A DNA stretch of 64,000 bases from Deltaproteobacteria bacterium. GTDB lineage: Bacteria; Myxococcota_A; Polyangia; Polyangiales; Ga0077539. The stretch spans positions 248,001 through 312,000 of the forward strand of contig JAUXYJ010000054.1 in NCBI GenBank assembly GCA_030694465.1, written 5' to 3'. Both the position numbers and the translations under genes were made by a program. Below are positions 56,329 to 64,000 of this stretch, in pieces (within the stretch, counting starts at the first letter, position 1; each line of letters begins with the position of its first letter). The notes below the pieces were generated by a model. It saw only the letters and a program-made list of their open reading frames with translations, was not told the origin of the DNA and searched no databases.

Positions 56329-56898
56329 ATGCTAGGCCCGGCTCTGGCGATCATCGAACTTGGATCGATTGCTCGCGGGTACGTCGCCTTGGACGCAGCC
56401 AACAAGCGCGCTGTCGTTCAGGTCGTGTGTGCGGAGCCTGTGAGCTCTGGGCGCTATTGGTTTGCCCTGCGTGGTGGTGAAGCCGAAGTTGAAGAGGCGT
56501 TTCTTGCAGCGTGCAGCGCCGCTCACGCGAGCAAGTTTGATTCTTTGCTCTTGCCGTTTGCCAGCGAAGATATTTTTGAAGTCCTTGGCGGAACATTTCA
56601 GCGCAAGGCCATGCTCGACGCGGTCGGCGTTGTAGAGTCTGGGTCCATCTGTAGCGCGGTACGCGCGGTGGACGCCGCGCTCAAAGCTGCTGATGTCAGC
56701 CTAGCGGATTTGCATCTGGGAGCTGGCATCGCGGGCAAGGCTTATTTCGTAGTGACTGGCGGGCAATCGTCCGTCGAAGCGGCCGTCGAAGCGGGATGTG
56801 AGGCGGCTGGTACGACGTGGCTCATTGGGCATGAGGTGCTCGCGAATCCTGACGTCGCGATCCATGCGATCACGGGCAATCGCCAGTCTAAGAGATAG
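56329..56898 (+). CDS. BMC-T shell protein, single-layer trimer type
   Basis: 189 residues with two tandem BMC domains. Residues ~5-85 have LAIIELGSIARGYVALDAAN and PVSSGRYWFALRGGEAEVEE; residues ~97-180 have LDAVGVVESGSICSAVRAVD and LGAGIAGKAYFVVTGGQSSV. By recall this is like H. ochraceum BMC-T1 (single trimer). The gene order BMC-T2, H, P, ALDH, T1 also matches my memory of that locus. Start ATG 56329 lacks a strong ribosome site. The kinase-AAA gene starts 97 bases after its stop. Confidence 0.95.
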   Translation: MLGPALAIIELGSIARGYVALDAANKRAVVQVVCAEPVSSGRYWFALRGGEAEVEEAFLAACSAAHASKFDSLLLPFASEDIFEVLGGTFQRKAMLDAVGVVESGSICSAVRAVDAALKAADVSLADLHLGAGIAGKAYFVVTGGQSSVEAAVEAGCEAAGTTWLIGHEVLANPDVAIHAITGNRQSKR

Positions 56899-56995
56899 CC
56901 CATGGCGTGATGGCTTCTTGGATAGCGTTCGGTCCACCACTTTGGTCGATTGTGGCACTACACAACACGCCGTAGTGTCTCGAGTCTTAGGCGCA

Positions 56996-59900
56996 ATGGA
57001 GATCAAGATTTCCGATCGATTCGATCTCATCGCGCGAGTTGGTGAGGGCGCATTTGGTGAGGTTTGGAAGGCGCTGGATGGCACAACGGGCCAGTTCGCT
57101 GCGGTCAAACTTCTCCATTCTCATCTCTTGCTACCCGTGGTCGTCGCGCGGTTCTTTCGAGAGGCTCTGGCGCTTCAGCGTGTGAACTCTCCGAATGTCG
57201 TTCGATACCTCGCGCACGGCCAAGACCGTGAGGGCAGACCGTGGAACGCAACAGCCTGGATCGACGGCTGTGATCTTCAGACCTTGCGACAACAGGACGG
57301 AGTTGATCGAGGCCAACTGTTGCGCGCGGTGGCGCAGACGTGCCGCGGCGTCGCCGATCTTCATGCCCACGGGTTGATTCATCGCGACCTCAAACCGACG
57401 AACGTTCTGGTGCAGACCGATGGCACCGCGGTGGTCGTGGATCTGGGCTTAGCGCGGTGGGTGGGCGAGTCCAACATCACCGACGACGGGGCAATTCTGG
57501 GCACTCCTGCGTTTATGGCGCCCGAACAGGTGCGCGGAGAGTCACTCGATCGAAGCGCTGATTTGTGGGCGTTGGGAGTGATGCTCTACGACATGATTGT
57601 TGGCCAGACGCCGTTCGACGGGGCGCACGCGGTGGCGATGTTGGGGCGCATTCTGTTGGATCCCATCGTGCCAGTTCGCACACTTGATCGTGAAGTGCCG
57701 AGCATATTGGATTTCACGATTTCGAAGCTTCTCGAGAAAGATCGCCTCGCTCGCTTGAGTGATGCCCACTCACTCGCATGCCTCCTTGAAGAGATGCTCG
57801 TCGATCCACGCAACGCGCCGTGGCTCTCTCGGACTGCCAAGAGCACCGACCTTGTACATGCGCGTCCGAAAGAGGAATCCGTCTCGAGATCGCGGCGAGA
57901 TGAGCGCCGCTGGATCGCCCTTGTTGCCACACGCCTGCCGAGCCACACGTTGGACGAGTGGATACGGCGCTCAGAGGCCCACGGAGCGCGCGTCGAGGTC
58001 CTCAAAGAAACGCAGCTGGCGGGATACGGCCTCCAGCGGACTGTTGGCGACGAGCAGGCTCTCGCGGCGCGCGCAGCGCTTCATGCAGCGCAGCTCGGGG
58101 CTCCCGTCGCACTGGTCGCTGGATGGGCGGACGTGGTTCAGGGACGAGTCAGCACCGGAAGTGTCCTTGATCGAGTCGCAGCTTGCCTTGATGATGCAGT
58201 TGCGGGAAGAGTCCTTGTCGAAACCGAGGGGCTGGAGCGTTTAGCCCACGAATTTGTGCTGACTGATACGGAGATCCCAGGTCGCTCAGAGCTCCGTGAG
58301 CGACACGTGTCGCGACCAAGAGGTGTGCGGACGCAGCTCCTTGGTCGGTCGCTGCCAATGGTGGGAAGAGACAAAGAGCTCGCTTTGCTTTTGGCCACCA
58401 TTACTGAATCAAGTGCGGAGAGGAGCGCCCGATTCGTCCTTGTCGTGGGAGAGCCAGGCATTGGAAAGTCGAGACTGCTCGCAGAGTCCCTCGCGCTTGC
58501 CGAACAGACGTGCGCAACGCAGGTGCTCACCATCCGCGGCGATGCTTTTCTGTCTGAAACACCTCATGGTGTACTACTTGAAAGTGTTAGGCAGTTTTTT
58601 GCTGAAAACAATGCGCTTTATCCTTCGTTGTTCCAGACTGACTTGAGACATCTGTCGACAGAAGATACCCATAACTTAGATAGAGACTCGGATAGCCATG
58701 ACTCTCTGTCGGCAGCTCCGGAGAGCGACCAAGTCGAGGCGTTCTTGCTTCTTCATCACGCGGTCGAGACCCCGACTCCTCGTGCGCCAGCCGAACAGCG
58801 AGAGAGTGAATTCAGGGCGTTCTTGGCTGTGCTCTCGTGGCTTGCGAGGCGCACCTCGATGGTGCTGGCGATTGAGGACGCTCACTGGCTGGACCAAACA
58901 ACGACGGACACGATCGAGCTGGTCTTCGCTGCCCTTCGTGAGGAGGGACTCACGATCATCGCGGTAGCTCGCAACGAGATTCATCAGCGATTTTCCAGGC
59001 TCTGGAGCTCGATTCCACGGACCACCTTGCATCTCGCGCCGCTGAGCGAGCGAGCGAGCCAGAAGCTTGCGGACGCAGCCATCCAGCTCTCTGTAGACGA
59101 ACGTCGTCTGCTCGCGAAGCGTTCTGGGGGCAACCCGCTCTTTCTCGAGGAGCTGTTGCGAGCACGTGCGGCAGGCCTTTCGGATTTGCCTGGCGCTATC
59201 CAAAATCTTCTGCAAGCGCGCCTAGATGCGCTTGGAAGTGAAGTGAAGCGAGTCGCACTGAGCGCGAGCATCTTTGGGCAAAATTTTTGTGCCGAAGGGG
59301 TGTTCGCCGCGCAAGAGTCCGGATCGATTGGCGCGATGTTGGCGGCGCTAGAACGCGAAGAAATTATTGTCCGAACACTTGGATCAAACAAGTACGGACT
59401 TCCAGAGTATGCTTTCAGACACGCTCTCTCTCGAGATGCTGCCTACGGGATGCTTGTCGACTCAGAGCGCGTTCAGCTTCACCGCAGGGCCGTAGACTGG
59501 CTGCAGCGAATTGGGGAGAGCGACCCGTCGGTGTTAGCGCACCATTTCGCAGCAGCGGACATGAGGGATGAGAGCGCGGAGAAATTTGCGTTGGCTGCGA
59601 AGGGAGCTCTCGAAGCGGGTGCCTTTTCAGACGCACTTGAGCGGATCAACCGCGCCATTTCGCAACGATCGACGGGCCCCATGGGTCAAGCGTCGCGAGT
59701 GCTTCGCGCCAGCGCACTTGAAGGGCTTGGACGCTCACAAGAAGCGCTCGAAGAGGCGCGTTTGGTCTGCCAAGAGGTTGATCGCTTCAGCGATCTCCAT
59801 GTGCGTGCGATGGCAGTTGCTTCGGAGGCAAACTGGAGTCTTGGCAGAACCGACGAAGCGGAGCAGGGCCTGAGGATGGTCCTCGAGGAGAGCCACGCGT

Positions 59901-60820
59901 CTCAGTTGTCGGCTCGCTTCGATGCCCTCGTGCGACTGGCCGAGCTCGATCTGGCCAATCATCGACTCAGTGAAGCCGAGGCGCTGGCCGACGAGGCGTT
60001 GGCATGGCGTGACGATCACCCGAGTGACGCCACGACGCTCCTGTTGCGCGCGCATCGGGTGAAGTTGGTGGCGATGATCGCGCGAGGCCAGACCGATGCT
60101 GCCCAGAGCGAGGCCGAGCAGCAAGTGACCGCGGCCACAGAGAGTCCTCATCGGATCTTGGCGGTTGAAGCCATGATGAACCTCGCGTGGGTCTATTGGC
60201 AGGCTGGTGACTGGCGCAAAGCCGTGAGCCTGCTTCAACGCGCATCGGGTCCAGCGTACGTGCTGGCGCTCCCCGGACAGCGTTTGGCGTTGGCTGTCCT
60301 GCGCGCGCGGATCGCTGCGGAGTCGGAGCCATTTAACGAGGCGATTGAGTTGCTCGACCGCGCCGCGATGCTGGCTCAGGAGCTTGGGCAACTTTTGCAG
60401 GTCCAAGTGGTAGAGATGGCTCGCGCCACGATGATGGTGTTTGAAGGAAAGTCATGTCGAGAGTCAGATCTCAGACCTGTTGGCGGGGCGCACGCGCTGC
60501 AGGTCTTGGCGCTGCGCAAGTGCGCGCGTCTTGGGGCTCGCGCGCAGCGGACACCTGAGCCTGACCCCCTTGGGCCGCTCACGCTGCCGCCCGAGTTGGC
60601 AGATGGCGAGTGGTTCTTGCGATGGGTTGAGATCCGCGTGTTGGCCGAACTCGGTAGACAGCGTGAATCGGACCAGCTGCTTGCAAGAGCCCATGAGCGC
60701 CTAGAGCGGCTCAGCGGCCGTCGGGGCAGCTCGGAGGGCCGGATTGCCTTTGTGAGCGGTTTGCGGTCGCGCAAGGCTGTGGCTGAGCTGTGGAGAGAGC
60801 GGTTCGGGCAGACGGCGTAG
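56996..60820 (+). CDS. giant Ser/Thr kinase - cyclase-like - AAA ATPase - TPR regulator
   Basis: 1274 residues. An N-terminal Hanks-type kinase spans about 7-270 (GEGAFGEVWKAL, LIHRDLKPTNVL with Asp131, DLGLARW in place of DFG, GTPAFMAPEQVRG). Residues ~305-425 look like a degenerate class III nucleotide-cyclase domain (GSVLDRVAACLDDAVAGRVL). An AAA/STAND ATPase follows: Walker A GEPGIGKS near 485 and Walker B MVLAIEDAHWLD near 622. The last ~400 residues are TPR-like helices. No membrane segment. ATG 56996 is at the domain start; an open frame before it is unconserved. Same strand as the BMC genes, so it may regulate them or respond to the same signal; that is inference. Confidence 0.88.
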   Translation: MEIKISDRFDLIARVGEGAFGEVWKALDGTTGQFAAVKLLHSHLLLPVVVARFFREALALQRVNSPNVVRYLAHGQDREGRPWNATAWIDGCDLQTLRQQDGVDRGQLLRAVAQTCRGVADLHAHGLIHRDLKPTNVLVQTDGTAVVVDLGLARWVGESNITDDGAILGTPAFMAPEQVRGESLDRSADLWALGVMLYDMIVGQTPFDGAHAVAMLGRILLDPIVPVRTLDREVPSILDFTISKLLEKDRLARLSDAHSLACLLEEMLVDPRNAPWLSRTAKSTDLVHARPKEESVSRSRRDERRWIALVATRLPSHTLDEWIRRSEAHGARVEVLKETQLAGYGLQRTVGDEQALAARAALHAAQLGAPVALVAGWADVVQGRVSTGSVLDRVAACLDDAVAGRVLVETEGLERLAHEFVLTDTEIPGRSELRERHVSRPRGVRTQLLGRSLPMVGRDKELALLLATITESSAERSARFVLVVGEPGIGKSRLLAESLALAEQTCATQVLTIRGDAFLSETPHGVLLESVRQFFAENNALYPSLFQTDLRHLSTEDTHNLDRDSDSHDSLSAAPESDQVEAFLLLHHAVETPTPRAPAEQRESEFRAFLAVLSWLARRTSMVLAIEDAHWLDQTTTDTIELVFAALREEGLTIIAVARNEIHQRFSRLWSSIPRTTLHLAPLSERASQKLADAAIQLSVDERRLLAKRSGGNPLFLEELLRARAAGLSDLPGAIQNLLQARLDALGSEVKRVALSASIFGQNFCAEGVFAAQESGSIGAMLAALEREEIIVRTLGSNKYGLPEYAFRHALSRDAAYGMLVDSERVQLHRRAVDWLQRIGESDPSVLAHHFAAADMRDESAEKFALAAKGALEAGAFSDALERINRAISQRSTGPMGQASRVLRASALEGLGRSQEALEEARLVCQEVDRFSDLHVRAMAVASEANWSLGRTDEAEQGLRMVLEESHASQLSARFDALVRLAELDLANHRLSEAEALADEALAWRDDHPSDATTLLLRAHRVKLVAMIARGQTDAAQSEAEQQVTAATESPHRILAVEAMMNLAWVYWQAGDWRKAVSLLQRASGPAYVLALPGQRLALAVLRARIAAESEPFNEAIELLDRAAMLAQELGQLLQVQVVEMARATMMVFEGKSCRESDLRPVGGAHALQVLALRKCARLGARAQRTPEPDPLGPLTLPPELADGEWFLRWVEIRVLAELGRQRESDQLLARAHERLERLSGRRGSSEGRIAFVSGLRSRKAVAELWRERFGQTA

Positions 60821-60838
60821 CTCGGTTCTCAAGGCCGA

Positions 60839-61504
60839 CTACGGTGTAGGGGTATCTGAAGCTGGTGAAGCGGGCGGGCTCTTTTTTCGGTTGCGGATGA
60901 ACTCGAACACGAGGGGCAGCACGGAGATCACGATGATGAGCAACGCGATCTTGTCGATGCTCTTTGGGTTGATGATCTTTCCGAGGAAAAATCCAAGCAA
61001 TGTCATTGACAAGACCCACGAAATTCCGCCGACTACGTTGAACGAGAGAAAGCGCCGATAGGGCATCTGGCCGATGCCCGCGACCACTGGGGCGAAGGTC
61101 CGAATGATGGGTACAAATCGGGCCATGATGATGGTCTTGCCGCCGTGGATCTCATAGAACTCACGCGTTCGCTCGATATGCGCTGGGCGAAAGAAGAACG
61201 ATTTGGGCCGCTTGAATAGGGCGGGGCCGGCACGTTTCCCGATCTGGTAGCCGACGGCGTCACCTGCAATCGCGCAGACCATGAGCAGCGCATTCAGCGG
61301 GATGATGTGCAACGCAGGCGTGGTTGCCGCCACGACGCCTGCGGCGAAGAGCAGCGAATCACCTGGCAGAAAGAAGCCCACGAGCAGCCAAGTCTCGGCG
61401 AAGACGATCACCGCGAGCACCGCGTAAAGTGCCGGACCAAACGCCGCGAGCGTGGCGGGATCCGTCAGGTGTCGATAATGTTGAAATAATTCGTGGAGGG
61501 TCAT
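60839..61504 (-). CDS. DedA/SNARE-associated family membrane protein
   Basis: 221 residues, inner membrane. DedA proteins act in lipid carrier recycling (undecaprenyl-phosphate flipping for some members). Visible: AVLAVIVFAETWLLVGFFLPGD with the family acidic residues, GDAVGYQIGKRAGP, and the basic ARFVPIIRTFAPVVAGIGQM motif, then VVGGISWVLSMTLLGFFLG. The C-terminal tail is Lys/Ser/Pro-rich. ATG 61504 starts the domain. Converges on the kinase gene with an 18-base gap. Confidence 0.93.
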   Translation of the reverse strand: MTLHELFQHYRHLTDPATLAAFGPALYAVLAVIVFAETWLLVGFFLPGDSLLFAAGVVAATTPALHIIPLNALLMVCAIAGDAVGYQIGKRAGPALFKRPKSFFFRPAHIERTREFYEIHGGKTIIMARFVPIIRTFAPVVAGIGQMPYRRFLSFNVVGGISWVLSMTLLGFFLGKIINPKSIDKIALLIIVISVLPLVFEFIRNRKKSPPASPASDTPTP

Positions 61505-61567
61505 GACAGCGCGCGCAGGGTACCTGCGACAGATGCTCCGTCAACCAGCACGTTTCACGAAGAACGA

Positions 61568-62494
61568 CTACGAGAGCTCCAGCATGCGGTCGAGCGAGCC
61601 TTTGGCGCGACGCGCGAGCTCGGGATCCAGCGTAATTTCTGGGCTCATCGTGAGCAGCGCGCGGTGCACCGATTCAAGGGTGTTTTTCTTCATGAAGGGA
61701 CAGTCGTTGCAGTTGCAGTTTCCATCCGGAGGCGCGGGGATAAACGTCTTATCCGGGGAGTATTTTTGCATTTGGTGCAAAATCCCAGTCTCTGTCGCCA
61801 CGATAAACTCTTGGTGAGGCTGCTCGATTGTGTATCGAAGCAGCGCACTCGTTGAACCAATGAAGCTGGCGTGATCAAGGACGTTGGGTTCGCACTCGGG
61901 GTGGGCGATCACTACGGCTTTAGGGTGGCGGATCTTCAGCTCGATGAGTTTGCGCGAGGAAAAAGTCTCATGGACGATGCAGGCACCTCGCCAGAGCGTC
62001 ATCGGGCGGCCGGTCTGTTTCTCTAAGTAGCGTCCGAGGTTTCGATCAGGAGCGAATAGAATGGGCTGATCTGCGGGGACACTGCGGACGATTTTCTCTG
62101 CATTTGAGCTGGTACAAATGCAGTCCGAGAGCGCCTTCACCGCGGCTGAACAGTTGATGTACGAGATGACATAGTGGTCAGGATGACGCTTGGTGAAGCG
62201 CTCGAACTGCTCTGCGGGGCAGCCCTCAGCGAGCGAGCAACCAGCCTCAAGATCGGGCAACAGCACGGTGCTGGACGGATTGAGAATCTTGGCCGTCTCT
62301 GCCATGAAGTGCACACCTGCGAACACGATCACATCGGCGCGCGATTTCGCTGCTGCCTGTGCGAGTTGCAGCGAATCCCCGACGTGGTCTGCGATGTCTT
62401 GGACTTCACCGTCGACGTAGTAGTGAGCCAAAATGATGGCGTTTCGTTCACGTCGGAGGCGGTGGATCTCAACGGCGATGTCGGTATTTTGCAT
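61568..62494 (-). CDS. nadA: quinolinate synthase
   Basis: Makes quinolinate from iminoaspartate and dihydroxyacetone phosphate for NAD synthesis, using a 4Fe-4S cluster. 308 residues. Visible: [74 protein letters not shown], and the tail [12 protein letters not shown]. Conserved cluster Cys include the one in [11 protein letters not shown] and that near the C-terminus. ATG 62494 is the family start. nadB and nadC are not in the window. Confidence 0.96.
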   Translation of the reverse strand: MQNTDIAVEIHRLRRERNAIILAHYYVDGEVQDIADHVGDSLQLAQAAAKSRADVIVFAGVHFMAETAKILNPSSTVLLPDLEAGCSLAEGCPAEQFERFTKRHPDHYVISYINCSAAVKALSDCICTSSNAEKIVRSVPADQPILFAPDRNLGRYLEKQTGRPMTLWRGACIVHETFSSRKLIELKIRHPKAVVIAHPECEPNVLDHASFIGSTSALLRYTIEQPHQEFIVATETGILHQMQKYSPDKTFIPAPPDGNCNCNDCPFMKKNTLESVHRALLTMSPEITLDPELARRAKGSLDRMLELS

Positions 62495-62555
62495 GGTTTG
62501 CAGCAGTTCGGAGAGGTGTCATGAAGGTGCGAACGGACTAGCACCGAGGACTGAT

Positions 62556-63053
62556 TCAGGGAGGGTTTGGCTTGCCGTCGAGGAGTCTGCGCGCGACGAC
62601 CGGGCCCAATCGCTCAATCAAGAGCGTCTCGATGACCTGATGAATTGCTTTCTGTTCGTCGTCGTCGCGGTAGCGAAACCGGATGCCCATACCAGCAGGT
62701 TGATCCTCGGTGGCTTCGTCGGCGAGGATTCTCCAGGAGACAACACCGAGCAATCGAAGCGGCTCCGCAAGGAAGGGAACACAGAGTTCAAACATGAACT
62801 CTGTGCCCAACGGGAGGGGTTTGGGAGTGCCGATGAACGTTCCGCCCTTTGAAATGTTGCGCGTATAGTCAGCAAAGAAGCTGTTCACACGTTTGTATTC
62901 GACTCGTAGCGCGATCGGCACGCGCTGGGCGTCTCGGCGATCTCGCTCCGATGCTTCGGACTCGTTCGGCTCGTTCGGCTCGTTCGGCTCGGTGGGCTCA
63001 CTCATGGATTCTCGGTCATCCCCGGGGACGTCCGGTTGAACGCTAGGCTTCAT
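62556..63053 (-). CDS. PilZ domain protein with EPN-repeat leader
   Basis: 165 residues from ATG 63053 (a TTG start adds 5; ATG 63005 would trim 16). After an acidic leader containing EPNEPNEPNE the PilZ domain reads RRDAQRVPIALRVEYKRVNS (the R-x-x-x-R part) and TRNISKGGTFIGTPKPLPLG (the N-x-S-x-x-G part). Cyclic di-GMP binding is therefore plausible. The layout fits the family of short myxobacterial PilZ paralogs. Divergent from the sigma factor gene with a 240-base gap. Confidence 0.9.
   Translation of the reverse strand: MKPSVQPDVPGDDRESMSEPTEPNEPNEPNESEASERDRRDAQRVPIALRVEYKRVNSFFADYTRNISKGGTFIGTPKPLPLGTEFMFELCVPFLAEPLRLLGVVSWRILADEATEDQPAGMGIRFRYRDDDEQKAIHQVIETLLIERLGPVVARRLLDGKPNPP
62961..62996. 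repeat. 9-base tandem repeat in the PilZ gene leader
   Basis: CTCGTTCGG is repeated three times exactly (62961-62987) and once with changes (CTCGGTGGG). On the coding strand it encodes the tripeptide repeat Glu-Pro-Asn. Such an in-frame repeat can vary in copy number without breaking the gene. Confidence 0.8.
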
Positions 63054-63293
63054 CGCAGCACGGGTCAATCGTTGAGAATTATCGCGGGCCTACCAAAGCA
63101 ACCATGCGTGGTTGTTGTTGAACTGACCACGATGGAGTACGGTCCCGCGACCTCACATTCAACAATCCTGCGACATTCTTTTGCAGTCATTGTAGGAGCG
63201 AGGGATGTTTCAACACTGTCCCTGGGTGGACGCGATCTCTGGCAGCCCATGCGAGTCCCTGCACGAGTCCGCCCACTGGCTCGAGTGCACCGC

Positions 63294-63902
63294 ATGACCG
63301 AACCTGATGAGACGTTACTCGAACGTGCCCGCAACGGGGATCGCGCTGCATTCGGCGCGCTTGTGCAGGCACACTATCCGAGAGTGCGTCGCCTTGCGTT
63401 GCACTTGACCCGAAGCCAAGGCGAAGCAGACGACGTCGCGCAAGAGACTTTCGTGCGGGCCTGGCGTGCCATTGAGCGATTCGACGGACGGGCGGAGCTC
63501 TACACGTGGCTCTACAGAATCTGCGTCAACGTCTCGTTGAATCTCAAACGATCTCGGCGACGCGAAGAGCTCACGGGTGACGACCCGCGGTTGGAGAAGC
63601 CCTCGGAGAGCTCGCCCGCAGCGGATCCTGCGACAATGGCGATGCAATCGCAGGCCTACGCGACACTTTCGAGCGCGCTCAATGCTCTGAGCGAGTCTCT
63701 CCGCGTGACGCTTGTGATGGCCTGCGTGGAGAGTGTTCCTTACGCCGAGATCGCTCAGACGCTTGGCTGTAGCGAGGGCACCGTTGCGTGGCGAGTCCAC
63801 GAAGCGCGTCGCAAGCTACGAGACGCGCTCGGGGACGAATGGCTCAACACGCTCAACCCTACGGGTGACGAACTAAAGAAGGGAGGCGCCAGTGGACGAT
63901 AA
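63294..63902 (+). CDS. RNA polymerase sigma factor, ECF type
   Basis: 202 residues. Region 2 is visible as LLERARNGDRAAFGALVQAH, RRLALHLTRSQGEADDVAQE and TFVRAWRAIERFDGRAELYT (the D-D-V-x-Q-E-T-F motif). An Asp/Ser/Pro linker follows, then region 4 with LSESLRVTLVMACVESVPYA and EIAQTLGCSEGTVAWRVHEA. ATG 63294 starts the domain; more upstream codons are open but unconserved. Its end overlaps the start of the next gene by 11 bases, typical of an ECF sigma/anti-sigma pair. Confidence 0.93.
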   Translation: MTEPDETLLERARNGDRAAFGALVQAHYPRVRRLALHLTRSQGEADDVAQETFVRAWRAIERFDGRAELYTWLYRICVNVSLNLKRSRRREELTGDDPRLEKPSESSPAADPATMAMQSQAYATLSSALNALSESLRVTLVMACVESVPYAEIAQTLGCSEGTVAWRVHEARRKLRDALGDEWLNTLNPTGDELKKGGASGR

Positions 63903-64000
63903 GCTTAAGCATGCGTTGTCAGCCTCGATCGATGAAGATCCGGCGGCTTCTGAGCGGCTGATTGCCAATGATCGCCAAGCAAGAGACTACTTCACGGGTC
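63892..64000 (+). CDS. start of a gene coupled to the ECF sigma factor, probable anti-sigma factor (truncated by window end)
   Basis: GTG 63892, with GGGAGG 7-12 bases upstream, opens a frame that stays open to the window edge: MDDKLKHALSASIDED then PAASERLIANDRQARDYFTG. Only 36 residues are visible, too few for a family call. The overlap with the sigma gene is the main reason to suspect an anti-sigma factor. Confidence 0.6.
   Translation, partial: MDDKLKHALSASIDEDPAASERLIANDRQARDYFTG

Overview
The window looks like chromosome of a GC-rich delta-type bacterium of the Myxococcota. The clues are protein families and not a marker gene. There are eukaryotic-like Ser/Thr kinases with long Pro/Ala tails, an AgmX/PglI-type C-terminal domain, a myxobacterial-type PilZ protein, Cys-rich lipoproteins, and a microcompartment (BMC) locus whose shell proteins closely resemble those I remember from Haliangium ochraceum. 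No tRNA, rRNA, CRISPR array, transposase or phage gene was seen, and most of the window is ordinary housekeeping chromosome.

1-7.5 kb: end of glycerol kinase, a UPF0158 protein, a secreted protein, a CDF metal exporter with RimI, and a MATCAP-like metallopeptidase (DUF1704). Next comes a lipoprotein interrupted by an in-frame TGA that reads well as selenocysteine (U-G-N-C redox motif, with a SECIS-like hairpin just downstream), then a beta-class GST. 7.8-18.4 kb: central carbon genes icd, mdh, sucC, sucD and ppdK, a second GST, and glyS. 18.6-25.7 kb: a pseudokinase/GYF/AgmX-type protein overlapping an orphan SctJ/FliF-like ring lipoprotein, ndk, a cysteine-less glutaredoxin-like protein, an AAA ATPase, lipoproteins and a PhaR-like regulator. 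26-41.6 kb: guaB, pyrC, tatD-metG, holB, a GDPD, an M16 peptidase pair, a PhaC-like enzyme, a TPR protein, a Ser/Thr kinase and a lipoprotein. 41.9-47.4 kb: yajC-secD-secF and recJ.

47.4-51.8 kb, minus strand: a MarR-headed operon with a beta-keto acid cleavage enzyme, an enoyl-CoA hydratase, an acyl-CoA carboxylase carboxyltransferase and a small unknown protein. A 10-bp perfect inverted repeat overlaps the marR start codon. 52.1-60.8 kb, plus strand: two unknown proteins, then the compact BMC operon BMC-T(double) / BMC-H / BMC-P / CoA-acylating aldehyde dehydrogenase / BMC-T, and a 1274-residue kinase-cyclase-like-AAA-TPR regulator. The BMC block has all three shell tile classes and one encapsulated-type enzyme. 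It has no signature aldehyde-generating enzyme, no phosphotransacylase and no alcohol dehydrogenase, so its substrate is unknown. The diverging acyl-CoA operon could use its acyl-CoA product, but that is inference. 60.8-64 kb: DedA, nadA, a PilZ protein, and an ECF sigma factor with the start of a likely anti-sigma gene.

The two strongest leads are the candidate UxxC selenoprotein lipoprotein (5735-6463) and the Haliangium-type BMC locus with its adjoining giant kinase.
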